The translations under genes and the position numbers were made by a program. 64,000 nucleotides of DNA from Myxococcales bacterium (GTDB lineage Bacteria; Myxococcota_A; Polyangia; Polyangiales; Polyangiaceae): contig JAEUKE010000269.1 in NCBI GenBank assembly GCA_016794345.1, positions 46,508-110,507 on the forward strand, given 5' to 3'. The notes below the pieces were generated by a model. That model did not search any database and was not told the origin of the DNA. It saw only the letters and a program-made list of their open reading frames with translations. Shown here piece by piece: positions 8,326-17,786 of the stretch (positions within the stretch are counted from its first letter, which is position 1; each line of letters begins with the position of its first letter).

Positions 8326-11300
8326 GATGCGGGCGACACGCACCCTCGACCGGCGCTAGCTCACCCTCGTGCGCGAGGAGCGCGCACGCACGGCGGAGGA
8401 GCGCGCGTGGCGTCGTCGGGAGCGGCCGGGCGACGCCGCGAAAGTGCACGTACGCGCCGTCCGCGGTGAACCGCAACGGACGCTCCAGCGGCGTGCGCCC
8501 CCGCAGAACCACTCGCTCCTCCCCCGAGCTCGCGTCCCACACGTGGGCCGTCGCGTCCGCGCACGTCGCGAGCACCAGCGAACCGTCGCGTGAGGTCGCG
8601 ACGGTCGAGGTCGTCGCGCCGCTGCTCAGAAAGCGGTCGATGCGACCCGTCTCGGCCGCGACGGCCGCGACGTTCCCGTCCGGACCACCGACGAAGAGCG
8701 TCCGCCCGTCCGGCGCGAATCGAAGTGTCGAGGGCAGACGGCTCGGCGCCGGGATCTCCGTGACCACCGCGCCCGACGCGAGATCCCAGATCCGCAGGGT
8801 CACCGGCCCCTCGACGAAGCTCGCGGCGATGCGCCGCCCATCCGGGCTGTAGGTCACGTCCGCCGGGGTCGCGGGCGCGGCGATCGTCCGCTCGAGCCGG
8901 GCGCCGTCCACCGACCATTCGCGGATGGTAAGGCCGCTCGAGAGCACGACGCGCCGTCCATCCGGCGAGAACCTGCAGCGGGCGAGAAGCTCGCCTTGAT
9001 CGGGGAAGCGCGCGATCTCGTCTCCCTCGGGCAGGCTGCGCAGGAAGACCTCTCCGGGCGCGCCGCCGTGGACCACGCGCGAGCCGTCCGACGAGACGCC
9101 GAGGCACGTGATCGGCGTGGACGTCCGCGCGATGATCTCGGGCCGCAGCGGCTCGATCGGAAAGACGCGAACGGTGCCGTCGACGCTCGAGGTCATCAGG
9201 TGGCGCCCGTCAGGCGAGAACGCGACCGACAGGATCATCCGGCTGTGCGCGCGGAAGGACCAGGTCGCGCCGGAGGCACGGGTCTCCACGATCTCGACTC
9301 GGCCGTCTCGCCGACCGCCCGCCAGCCACCTCCCGTCTTCGGAGAACGCCAGCGCCGTCACGAAGGGCGCCGGTTGCTTCCGGACCACCGTTCGCGTGGC
9401 GCGCTCGACGACGACGACCGTCGTGCGACCGCTCCACGCGACGTGGGTGCCCCCGGACGACACGGCCACGGTCTGAAGATCGGTATTCGCCGCGTCGTCC
9501 TCGTACCAACGTTCGGCTACTTCGTCGACGGACCGAGGATCGCCGCTCCAGACCAGCACCGCCGACGCCGTGCTCGAGACCGCGTACGAGCCGTCCGGCG
9601 AGAACGCGCAACCCCGGATCTCGTCATCGCCCCCCTCGAGCCGCGCGAGGAGCGACCCGCCGTCTTCGAAGATCAGGGCATCCTTCGCGCGGGGGACGCA
9701 GACTCGACCACCGTCAGGCGAAAATGACGCCGCTCGCACGGGCTCGCGCAGCTCGAGCCGTCGCGGGGGGTCCGCGCCCGAGACGTCGACGATCGACAGC
9801 GACGGCCCGTCGGCAACGAGCGCGCGGGTGGCCCCGTCGCGGCGCGCGACGGCGAGCAGATCACCCTTCACCGCCGCTGAGCTCAGCGCCTCTCGACCGT
9901 CGCTCGTCCAAGCTCGGACACGCTTCTCGTCTGGCGCCACAATGACGAGTCCGTCCTCTTCAAAGCGCGGCGCGTGACCGAGCTCCAGCTTCGCCCGGAG
10001 GATCAGCGGGGGAGCCTCCTCCGCCGGCACCGACCACGTGCGGAGGACCCCGTCGTTCTGCGCCGTGACGAGCCGCAGGCCGTCGGGGGTGATGTCGGTC
10101 GCGTTGAAAGCGCCCGCCGGCAGCTCCACCCGGCGCGAGTACTCCGCCGCGAAGAGGGCTGCGCCCAGGCCCGACACGGACGCGCTCGGCGGCTCTTCTC
10201 CCATCGCGACGCTCGGCGCGACCGCGTCGATCCCCGCGACGACGGCCGGGATCTCCTGACCGATCTGCGCCGCGAGCGCCTGCGCGATGACGCCCCGCTC
10301 GCGACGCGCGGCGGCCTCGGCCGCGGCTTGGCTCTGCTTCGCGGCGCGGTACTGGAACAGGGCGACACCGAGCGAGCCGATCAGGAGCACCACGAAAACG
10401 GACAGTATCGTCATGTTCCGACGCAGCGACGCGCTCGCTGCCTCGACCTGCTTGCGCCGCTCGACCTCGCGTTGTGCCTCGGCGCGAGCGGCCTCTTCCC
10501 TGCGCGCGACCGAGAGGCCGGCGAGCAGGAAGCGGCTCTCGTCGGCCGAGAGATCCGCCCGGTCCTTCGCCCACGCCTGCGCGTCGTCGAGCGCCTGACC
10601 GCGGAGCACGAAGTCGTCGCTCTGGTCCGCCTCGAGCCATCGCAGGAGGGGCTCGGCGATCAGCCGCGCGGTCTCGGTCTCTCGCACCCAGTCGCCGTCG
10701 AACACGAGCCCGTACACGCGGTTGCGCACGGCGAGGACGATCTCCTCACCGGAACGATCCTCGGCGGCCATGCCCGTCAGGCGGAGCGCGTACTGCGTCG
10801 GGTCGTCGCGGTCGGACGGCACGCGCTGGCCGTCGAGCAGGCGCCGGTAGAGCCGGAGCATCGGGGTGGCGCGCGCGTCGGCGACGAGGCGACGCTCCGC
10901 GTACTCGAGGTTCGGGTCCTCGGTGCGTCCGTGCCGGAGAAAGAGCCGGTCGACGGCCGCCTCGACGTCACGCTCGCCCTCGGCGATTGCCGCGCAAAGC
11001 TTCTGCATCATGTAAGGGTGTCCGGAGGTCCACCCGTAGATCGCGTCGAGCCATCGCTCCGCTTCGTTCGGGTCGACCGCGCGGAGCCCAGGCAGGAGCG
11101 CCGCCGCCTCCGCCCGGGTGAAGTCCTCGAGCCTCACCGACCGCCCCACGTTGAACGGTGTGCGCGCCGGCTCGCGCGCGAGATCTCCCGGGGCTGCGAC
11201 CCCCATGAGGCAGATCGAGAGCCTTCTGTAGGCCTCGTCGTCGGCCCGAGCGTTGTACGTCTCTCGCAGCGCCGCGAAGAAGTCGTCCACCGCGAAGGGG

Positions 11301-11737
11301 AGCGCGAGGACGCTGTCGATCTCGTCGAAGAACACCACGACGGGCCCGCCCTGGTCACCGAGCACACGCTCGCGCAGGAACAAGACGAAGCGGTGGAGCG
11401 GCGTGGCGTTCTCGTATCGCCTCCAGAAAGTCGACGGGTCCTCCTCGATCGAGAGACGCGACGCGAGCTCCTGGACCAGACCGAAGTACCAGCCCGAGAC
11501 GTCCGTGTGACGGCCGCCGATCCGCGTCAGATCCACCGTGGCGACGCGGAGCCCCTCGGCCCGCAGCTTGCGCGCCGTGCGGACGCGCAGGCTGGACTTG
11601 CCGATCTGGCGCGGCGCGAGGACGGCGCACGTCTCTCCCGAGCGGAGCGCGCCGAGGAGCTCGCGGTCCGCCTCGCGCTCGGCATAGAGGGAGCCCTCGC
11701 GCAGGGTGCCGCCGGGCTGGAACCGGTGCGCGGTCAT
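8312..11737 (-). CDS. AAA-like ATPase with transmembrane helix and WD40 propeller
   Basis: The product is about 1141 residues. Residues 1-400 form a STAND/AAA-like NTPase domain with Walker A (APRQIGKSSL, near residue 45) and Walker B (VVVFFDEIDSVL, near 136). A Lys/Arg/Glu-rich helix precedes one membrane segment at about 443-465 (MTILSVFVVLLIGSLGVALF). The C-terminal 600 residues are WD40-type repeats (SPDGRHLMTSSVDGTVRVF, SPDGRRIAASF, ATCADATAHVW), probably on the far side of the membrane. ATG 11737 overlaps the upstream regulator's stop as ATGA. Such proteins act as sensors or scaffolds that couple ligand or protein binding by the propeller to the NTPase; some STAND relatives work in phage defence. 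The role here is inferred only. Confidence 0.8.
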   Translation of the reverse strand: MTAHRFQPGGTLREGSLYAEREADRELLGALRSGETCAVLAPRQIGKSSLRVRTARKLRAEGLRVATVDLTRIGGRHTDVSGWYFGLVQELASRLSIEEDPSTFWRRYENATPLHRFVLFLRERVLGDQGGPVVVFFDEIDSVLALPFAVDDFFAALRETYNARADDEAYRRLSICLMGVAAPGDLAREPARTPFNVGRSVRLEDFTRAEAAALLPGLRAVDPNEAERWLDAIYGWTSGHPYMMQKLCAAIAEGERDVEAAVDRLFLRHGRTEDPNLEYAERRLVADARATPMLRLYRRLLDGQRVPSDRDDPTQYALRLTGMAAEDRSGEEIVLAVRNRVYGLVFDGDWVRETETARLIAEPLLRWLEADQSDDFVLRGQALDDAQAWAKDRADLSADESRFLLAGLSVARREEAARAEAQREVERRKQVEAASASLRRNMTILSVFVVLLIGSLGVALFQYRAAKQSQAAAEAAARRERGVIAQALAAQIGQEIPAVVAGIDAVAPSVAMGEEPPSASVSGLGAALFAAEYSRRVELPAGAFNATDITPDGLRLVTAQNDGVLRTWSVPAEEAPPLILRAKLELGHAPRFEEDGLVIVAPDEKRVRAWTSDGREALSSAAVKGDLLAVARRDGATRALVADGPSLSIVDVSGADPPRRLELREPVRAASFSPDGGRVCVPRAKDALIFEDGGSLLARLEGGDDEIRGCAFSPDGSYAVSSTASAVLVWSGDPRSVDEVAERWYEDDAANTDLQTVAVSSGGTHVAWSGRTTVVVVERATRTVVRKQPAPFVTALAFSEDGRWLAGGRRDGRVEIVETRASGATWSFRAHSRMILSVAFSPDGRHLMTSSVDGTVRVFPIEPLRPEIIARTSTPITCLGVSSDGSRVVHGGAPGEVFLRSLPEGDEIARFPDQGELLARCRFSPDGRRVVLSSGLTIREWSVDGARLERTIAAPATPADVTYSPDGRRIAASFVEGPVTLRIWDLASGAVVTEIPAPSRLPSTLRFAPDGRTLFVGGPDGNVAAVAAETGRIDRFLSSGATTSTVATSRDGSLVLATCADATAHVWDASSGEERVVLRGRTPLERPLRFTADGAYVHFRGVARPLPTTPRALLRRACALLAHEGELAPVEGACRPHLTAR

Positions 11738-13113
11738 CCGGCGGCGATGCGCGCGTGGATCGGGTAGCGGAGCACGACGCCCGAGTCGTCGCGCTGAACC
11801 AACCCCGCCGCGAGGAGTCGGTGGAGGACGGCAGGGTCGTTCGGCGCGGGCTCGCGCGCCCCCGAGGCCACGCGCGCGAAGGCCTCGAAGAGGCCTGGCT
11901 GCCGCGCGAGGCGCTCGCGCCACATGGCGACGTAGTCGTCGAATATCGCCGCGCTCGCGTCGTCGCCGCCGTGGCCGAGCACGCGGTCGAGGGAGCCTCC
12001 TGCCTCGCGCGCCGCGTACATGACCACGCGCGACAGGTAGGGGTGTCCGCCGACGACGGCGCGCAGGCGTTCGATCTCGACGCTCGACCACGAGAGCCCG
12101 TGCTTCGACGCGAGCCAGCCGAGCGCCTCGTCTCCGAGATCGGAGAGCCGGATCGGATCCGTCAGGTTGAACGGCGACTGCGTCGGGCTCACGACGAGGA
12201 GCGCGGGCGTGCTCGAGATCGCGAGCATGAGGCGGAGCCGCGCCCACCCGTCTCCCTCGGCTCCGTTCTCGGCCCACGCGCGGAGCAGCCCGAAGAACTC
12301 GTCCTGGTACGGCTTGCCCAGGACCGCGTCCGCGCGGTCGATCGCGATGACCACGGCGCCCGCGCCGGCCGCGAGGAGCTGGCGCTCGAGCAGCCAGTTC
12401 AGGTTCGCCTTCGGGTTCGGCGAGCGCGCCCACGCCGCGGCGACGACGTCGGGCTCCGCGCCGAGCGCCTCGGCGATCTGCAAGGCGACGGCGCGAAGAA
12501 ACGGATCGAGGTCGGACTTCGCGGCCGTGTCGAGCAGGTCGAGACGGACGAGGACGACGCGAGCCTCCGGGTCGGCGCGCATCCGACGGAGGAGGCTGCG
12601 GAGCATCCAGGTCTTGCCGAAGCGCTCCGGACCGACGAGGACGACCGGCATGCCGGCCACCGCCAGATACTCGCACGCGCGGCGCTCCTCGGCCTCTCGC
12701 ACGGCGTACCAATCGGGGTGAAACGCGGCGCGCGGAGGCTGGCAGAACGCAGACGCAGCGCGCGCTGCCGCGCTCCGAGGAGGGGCGCCTGACGCCGCGC
12801 CCACCGGGACGGCGTGGAGGAAGCGGTAGCCGCGCTTCAGCACCGTCTGCAGAAAGCGCGGCTCGCGTGCGTCGTCGTCGAGCGCGCGCCTCAGCTTCTT
12901 GATCAGCTGCGTGAGCGCCTCCTCGTTGACCACCACGTCGGGCCAGAGCGTGTCCAGGAGCTCGTCTCGCGTGATGAGCTGGCCCGAGCGGCTGCAGAAG
13001 AGGGCCAGCGCCTCGCGCAGCTTCGGCTGGAGCTCCACCACGCTACCTCCGCGTGAAAGCCGCTCTTCCGCGGGGTCGAGCTCGAACTCTCCGAATCGGT
13101 ACCGGGGCGTCAT
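11734..13113 (-). CDS. Winged-helix transcriptional regulator with AAA/STAND NTPase domain
   Basis: The 459-residue protein starts with an OmpR/CadC-type winged helix (residues 1-100: RYRFGEFELDPAEERLSR, then LITRDELLDTLWPDVVVNEE and FLQTVLKRGYRF, the recognition helix and wing). An ATPase domain follows, with Walker A near residue 168 (GPERFGKTWM) and a Walker-B-like VVIAIDRAD. No receiver domain or membrane segment is present, so it is a one-component regulator switched by nucleotide or a partner. It is the first gene of the two-gene operon with the AAA/WD40 protein. The related NTPase parts suggest that the two act together, with the membrane protein sensing and this protein controlling transcription. 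Confidence 0.8.
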   Translation of the reverse strand: MTPRYRFGEFELDPAEERLSRGGSVVELQPKLREALALFCSRSGQLITRDELLDTLWPDVVVNEEALTQLIKKLRRALDDDAREPRFLQTVLKRGYRFLHAVPVGAASGAPPRSAAARAASAFCQPPRAAFHPDWYAVREAEERRACEYLAVAGMPVVLVGPERFGKTWMLRSLLRRMRADPEARVVLVRLDLLDTAAKSDLDPFLRAVALQIAEALGAEPDVVAAAWARSPNPKANLNWLLERQLLAAGAGAVVIAIDRADAVLGKPYQDEFFGLLRAWAENGAEGDGWARLRLMLAISSTPALLVVSPTQSPFNLTDPIRLSDLGDEALGWLASKHGLSWSSVEIERLRAVVGGHPYLSRVVMYAAREAGGSLDRVLGHGGDDASAAIFDDYVAMWRERLARQPGLFEAFARVASGAREPAPNDPAVLHRLLAAGLVQRDDSGVVLRYPIHARIAAG

Positions 13114-13314
13114 GTTCGCGGGGAGCGACAGACTACACCAACGCGCGAATCGGACGCCTCGCTCCGGGCAGCCGCGCGCATGCCGCGCAAGCGGTGTACC
13201 CCCGGGCTCCGTCCGGGCACTCGAGCGCGCACGCCGCCTCCGGACCTGGGGGCTTTGCCGCTGACCTCCGGCTCGAGGGGGCGCCCGCCCGACCGATCTG
13301 GTAAACCCTTGGCG

Positions 13315-14295
13315 GTGCGCCGCCCGATCCTCCTCGCCTCGCTCCTCGCGCTCTCATCGGCTTGCGGCGGAGGAGCCGGACCGAGGAAGCCGATGGGCCT
13401 CTTGCCCACGGCGACCACGACGGCGGAGCCCGAGTGGCTCCCCTTCGCGATCCGCTCCGGCAGCGCCGCGCCGGCGGACGAGCGCGAAGGGCACCTCGCG
13501 GAGCTGCGCCGGCTGACCGAGGGTTGGACCGTCGATCGGATCGCGTTTTCGCCCGACGCCCGCGAGATCGCCGTCGTCGCCGTCACACCGGGGTCGAGCA
13601 CCCCGGCGCTTTTCCTCGTCCCGCTCGGCTCCGGGGCGCCGCGGCGCGCCTCGCGCGACGGCGAGCGGGTCGTGGGCCTCACCGCCTCCGCGTCCAGCCC
13701 CTGGCGCGTCGTGTACGCGGTCGACGAGCCGGAAGGCACCGTGCTCGTCGAGCTCGGCACGAACGGGGAGCCTCGCCCCCTCGCGACGGGCGACGTGAAG
13801 CCGCGCGCGGCCGCGCTCTCCCCGGACGGCGCCGCCCTCTACGTGGTCGGCGAGACCGAAAATGACAGAGGTGTCTTCTCGACGTCGGAAGGCAAGTCCC
13901 GCCTCCTCGTGGCCGACAAGGGGGCCCAGCCGTTCCTCGCCGTATCGGCCGACAAGAGCTACCTGGCCTGGCCGAGCGAAGAGGGCGGCAAGCGTCGCAT
14001 CGTGGTCGCCAGCGTCGAGGGGCGCGGCGTGCGGTCGGTGGTCACGGGCGGCGGCGCAGCGCCCGCTTTCCTGGCGGGCACCCAACACCTCCTCTTCGCG
14101 AGCGACGCGGACGTCGCGCGCAAGGAGATCTACGCCATCGACCTGACCTCTGCGGAGGCTCGCCCGCAGCGCGTCACGTTCTCACAGGGCGAGCACCCGA
14201 CCGCGACCGCCGACGGCGCGCTCGTCGCGTTCGCCTCGTCACGCGGGGGCAGCGGCCGCGACCTGTACGTCGCGCGTTGGGTCGACGGTCGATGA
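13315..14295 (+). CDS. TolB-like propeller lipoprotein
   Basis: The mature protein is preceded by a lipoprotein signal (VRRPILLASLLALSSAC). That points to GTG 13315 as the start, with TTG 13309 as an alternative; a longer frame back to 13180 has implausible composition. Repeats such as FSPDAREIAVVAVTP, LSPDGAALYVVGETE, VSADKSYLAWPSEE and ATADGALVAFASSRGGSGRD are WD40/PD40 beta-propeller blades, as in TolB. It is predicted to sit in the periplasm or outer membrane. Its stop overlaps the start of the next lipoprotein gene as ATGA, so the two are probably co-translated and may form a complex. The exact function is unknown. Confidence 0.75.
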   Translation: MRRPILLASLLALSSACGGGAGPRKPMGLLPTATTTAEPEWLPFAIRSGSAAPADEREGHLAELRRLTEGWTVDRIAFSPDAREIAVVAVTPGSSTPALFLVPLGSGAPRRASRDGERVVGLTASASSPWRVVYAVDEPEGTVLVELGTNGEPRPLATGDVKPRAAALSPDGAALYVVGETENDRGVFSTSEGKSRLLVADKGAQPFLAVSADKSYLAWPSEEGGKRRIVVASVEGRGVRSVVTGGGAAPAFLAGTQHLLFASDADVARKEIYAIDLTSAEARPQRVTFSQGEHPTATADGALVAFASSRGGSGRDLYVARWVDGR

Positions 14296-17200
14296 GCCGG
14301 CTCGGAGCCCTCTGCGTGGTGCTCGCGGCTTGCGGCGGCGCCTCGAGCCCGGAGCTGGCCCTGCCGAGCCCACGAGCCGACGTCTCGGGCCCGCCGTTCG
14401 AGTCGCCGGCCCGGTGGGCGAGCTACCCGGAGGAGGTCGGAACGCCGACGTCGACCCTCGTCCTCCCCGACGGCCGATGCCTCGTCCTGACCGACGACGG
14501 GCAGCGGTGGCTCGTCGAGCCGACGGAAAAGTCCAAGCCTTGCGCCGGGCGCGGCACGGCGAGCGGCTCGCCGAGCGTCGAGGCGCTCCATCACGCCGAG
14601 AAGCTGCCCGACGCCTACCGCTTCGTGGGAGACGGCGGCGTCATCTACACCGCGCGCGACCCGATCGGCCCCTTCGAGCGGTCCGTGCGAGCGCCGACCT
14701 TCCTCGTCCGGGTGGCCGCGGGCGGCGGGGCCGTGGTCGGCGTCGATCGAGCCGGCAAGACCTTCCACTTCGCCGACGGCGGATGGAAGCCCTCGAACAT
14801 CCCGTCTCGCGCGCTCGGGATCGACGTGACGGTCGACGCCGCCGGGCGCGCGCTCTGGTTGGGAGCGCCCGAGGAGGTGAAGGTCTCGACCGACGGCGGC
14901 CGAACGTTCACGCCCGTCGCCGGCGCCCCCTCCAAGGTGGGGCCGTGGCAGGCGGCGCTCTTCGACCGAGGCAAGCTCGGTCTCATCGGCGTCGCCGGCA
15001 ACCTCGTCCTCGAAGGCGATCGCCTCGTGCGATCGCCCTCCAGGCCCGACGAGGCAGCGCGCACCGACGTGGCCATCGAGCCTGAGCGCGGCCCGAAGGA
15101 GAGCCTCATCCGGAGCGGCGCCGCCGCGCTCACCGGCAAGACCTACTACGAGGTGATCGAGCGCGGCGAGGGCGGCTCCCGCTACGCGCTCCTCCGCGCC
15201 GAGCTCGGCGGCAAGACGGAGACGATCCCGCTCGCCGACGTCGAGCGCTGCGACGCGGTGCGGATCGCGGCGAACGGGCAATCGGTCGCGCTCGCCTGCA
15301 TGGCTCCCCACGAATCGCGCGAGGACCTGAGCCTGCGGCTCGGCATCTCGAACGACGGCGGCAAGACCTTCAAGACCGAGGCGAGCCTCCTCGCGCAGAC
15401 GTTCGGCGACGTCCACCTGACGCTCTCGCGAAGTGGCACCGTGCTCGTCACCGGCGCGTGCGCGCCCGACGAAGACGAGCCGACCGCCAGGCCCTCCGCG
15501 CCCTCCGCGGGCGCGGCCCCCAGGGCGCGCCCGCACGGCGGCGCGTGCTCCCCGAAGGCGCCGCTCCTGCTCCGTCGCGAAAGGAACAGATATGTCATGA
15601 TCGCTGGCTCGGGCGCGCAGATCGAGCAGGGCAGCGCCCGCTCGCCGATCCTCTCGCCCGACGGACGCTTTGCTTATGTCCTCGCGCGAACCCGGCGCGA
15701 GGGCCGGATGGCGCTCTTCGCCTCGCGCGACGGCGGCCGGACCTACACGGAGCGGCGGATCGAGCTCCTCTCGACGGGCTGGGACTGGGGCGACGAGGTA
15801 GACGCCTCCCCCGCGGAGGTCGACCGCGTGCTCTCCATCCCCGAGCGCGCGCGGCTGACGATCGACGACACCGGCTCCCTCGGGATGGCGTGTGATGGCG
15901 CGTCGGGCCCGGTCTGGATCACCCTCGATAGCGAAGGCCGCGTCCAGAACGCCGGGAGGCCGCCGCAGACCGGCGCGCAGCTCGGGGGCCAAGGCGCGCG
16001 TGTGCTCGCGGTCGGGTTCGGAACGGACGACGTGCTCCACGCGTGGGAGTCGCTCGACGGCGGCAACAACTTCACCGAGATCGCGGTCACGCAGGCGGTC
16101 CAGCGCTTCGCGACACACGGCGACTGGGCCATGGCCTGCTCGTCCGGAGGCTGCGTCCTCGGCGACGAGCTCGTCCGCGTCGGCTGGGAGGGACAGGCCG
16201 AGACCCCCTTCGAGGTGACGGAGGAGACCTTCGCGACGCCGGATATCTCGCTGTCCACGCCGATCTCCTGCCGCCTCGCCCCGAAGTCCGAGTGGACGAA
16301 GGTCACCGGGGCCGCCGAAGACGGCGCGCCCGTCCCGCATCTGCCGCGCCTGCGCGACCTGGCACGCGGCAAGACGGCTTGGTCGGTGGTCGCGATCGAG
16401 CCGTCGGGGAAGGTCGTCGTCGCCGGAGCCGCCATGCCGGAGAACACGGCCGAGGCGAAGGATCGTTCCCTCGCGCCCATCGTGACGAAGCCCCTGCTCG
16501 GACCGCCGCCGAGCAAAGACACCGCGTTCGTCGTCAAGCCGCAGGCGGAGGGCTTCGTCGCCATGCGGGCTCGGGTTCCGCGGGCGAAGGGCGGCGGCGT
16601 GGACACGCGCGCGCCGCTCGAGAACGTCGAGCTCGCCTGGCAGAACCAGTACCTCGGCGTCACCGCGAGGCGCACGGTGCGCTTCGACGAGCCCTGGTCG
16701 AACGCCCTCGTCTCCGCCAGCCGCCTGCGCCCGCTCCTGCTCACGATCACCGCGGGGAGCGTGACGGTCCAGCCGACCACGAAGCGCGCCTACGCCTTCG
16801 ACGCGCAGTCAGGGACGACGGCGTTCGACTACCCGGACTGGCAAGCCCTCCTCTCGGATCGACGCGAGCTCTCGACCTTCGACGCGGCGCTCATCGGTGG
16901 CGCGCCGGCCGCCGTGGCGTTCCTCGATCGCAGCCCTGCAGCCCAGGTCGTGGCCGTGGCTCGACCGGCCAAGGGCGCGCCGACCGGCTACGAGATCGAG
17001 GCCGTCACCCTGGCCGCAGGAAGCGCCGACCTCGAGTGGGCCGCAGCCGGAGAGGCGTCGGGGTTCGCCGCGGTCACCACGGGCAGCGCGACGACGGAGC
17101 GAGCGGACGCGTGGCTGTTCGGCGACAAGGGGCTCGCGGGCGAGCCGATCGCCCTGGCGCGGCTGGCCCACCTCGCAGATCGGGTGACGCCGTGCACCGT

Positions 17201-17651
17201 CGAGCAGCGGCGCACCTCGCCCCGGAGCGTCTCGACCCACTTCGCGCGGAGCGGCGCGCTCGTCAGCACCGTCGGTCGGCGGCCGATCCTGGTGCAGGAG
17301 CCCGCGAGCACCGGCGGATCGTTCGGCGCCGCGCTGCCGGACTCCCAGTGGCTCCTGTCCGACGGGGCGATCCTGCACGGGTCGCCGGCGGAGCCCTGCG
17401 TCGCCGTCTGGAAGGGCTCGGCCGTCTACGGCGGAGCCGTCGCCGTCATCGCGGGAGACCTCGAGCACGCCTGGCTCCTGAAGACGGGCGTGGTGGAGAG
17501 CACAACCCGCGGTCAGCCGGTGGCGTCCGCCGGTCCGCCCGTCCGGGGCCTGCTCGCGCGCCCGATGAGCTGCAAGGTCGACCCCGCCCTCATCGTCCCG
17601 GCCGACGTGGCCTCTCGGGCGGGGCACCGGCTCTCGGATGATCAGCCGTGA
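14292..17651 (+). CDS. Large beta-propeller lipoprotein (BNR-like)
   Basis: A protein of about 1119 residues starting MSRLGALCVVLAACGG; the lipobox Cys is residue 14. Repeats like STDGGRTFTPV, SNDGGKTFKTE, SRDGGRTYTERR and SLDGGNNFTEI are BNR/sialidase-type blade motifs (S-x-D-x-G-x-x-[FW]), spread through roughly residues 190-610. This makes it an exported multi-bladed propeller. No catalytic sialidase Arg/Glu set could be identified, so a binding or structural role is more likely than hydrolysis. It is translationally coupled to the preceding TolB-like lipoprotein. An ATG a few codons upstream (14277) is a less likely start because it would break the signal peptide. Confidence 0.75.
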   Translation: MSRLGALCVVLAACGGASSPELALPSPRADVSGPPFESPARWASYPEEVGTPTSTLVLPDGRCLVLTDDGQRWLVEPTEKSKPCAGRGTASGSPSVEALHHAEKLPDAYRFVGDGGVIYTARDPIGPFERSVRAPTFLVRVAAGGGAVVGVDRAGKTFHFADGGWKPSNIPSRALGIDVTVDAAGRALWLGAPEEVKVSTDGGRTFTPVAGAPSKVGPWQAALFDRGKLGLIGVAGNLVLEGDRLVRSPSRPDEAARTDVAIEPERGPKESLIRSGAAALTGKTYYEVIERGEGGSRYALLRAELGGKTETIPLADVERCDAVRIAANGQSVALACMAPHESREDLSLRLGISNDGGKTFKTEASLLAQTFGDVHLTLSRSGTVLVTGACAPDEDEPTARPSAPSAGAAPRARPHGGACSPKAPLLLRRERNRYVMIAGSGAQIEQGSARSPILSPDGRFAYVLARTRREGRMALFASRDGGRTYTERRIELLSTGWDWGDEVDASPAEVDRVLSIPERARLTIDDTGSLGMACDGASGPVWITLDSEGRVQNAGRPPQTGAQLGGQGARVLAVGFGTDDVLHAWESLDGGNNFTEIAVTQAVQRFATHGDWAMACSSGGCVLGDELVRVGWEGQAETPFEVTEETFATPDISLSTPISCRLAPKSEWTKVTGAAEDGAPVPHLPRLRDLARGKTAWSVVAIEPSGKVVVAGAAMPENTAEAKDRSLAPIVTKPLLGPPPSKDTAFVVKPQAEGFVAMRARVPRAKGGGVDTRAPLENVELAWQNQYLGVTARRTVRFDEPWSNALVSASRLRPLLLTITAGSVTVQPTTKRAYAFDAQSGTTAFDYPDWQALLSDRRELSTFDAALIGGAPAAVAFLDRSPAAQVVAVARPAKGAPTGYEIEAVTLAAGSADLEWAAAGEASGFAAVTTGSATTERADAWLFGDKGLAGEPIALARLAHLADRVTPCTVEQRRTSPRSVSTHFARSGALVSTVGRRPILVQEPASTGGSFGAALPDSQWLLSDGAILHGSPAEPCVAVWKGSAVYGGAVAVIAGDLEHAWLLKTGVVESTTRGQPVASAGPPVRGLLARPMSCKVDPALIVPADVASRAGHRLSDDQP

Positions 17652-17786
17652 GCGCTTGCCCCCGTGGCCGACCGGAGGCTAACCTCGGCGCTCCGGAGGT
17701 ATGGGCTTGAAACCGGGAGACGAGGTGCGACCTCGGGAGCACCGAGACGAAGGCAGGCGCCGACCGAGCGTCAGCGAGGAAGCGGA

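Noticed and set aside
13180..13314. N-terminal extension of the propeller lipoprotein from ATG 13180.
   Set aside because: The segment is Arg/Pro-rich and would bury the lipoprotein signal; GTG 13315 gives a standard signal peptide.
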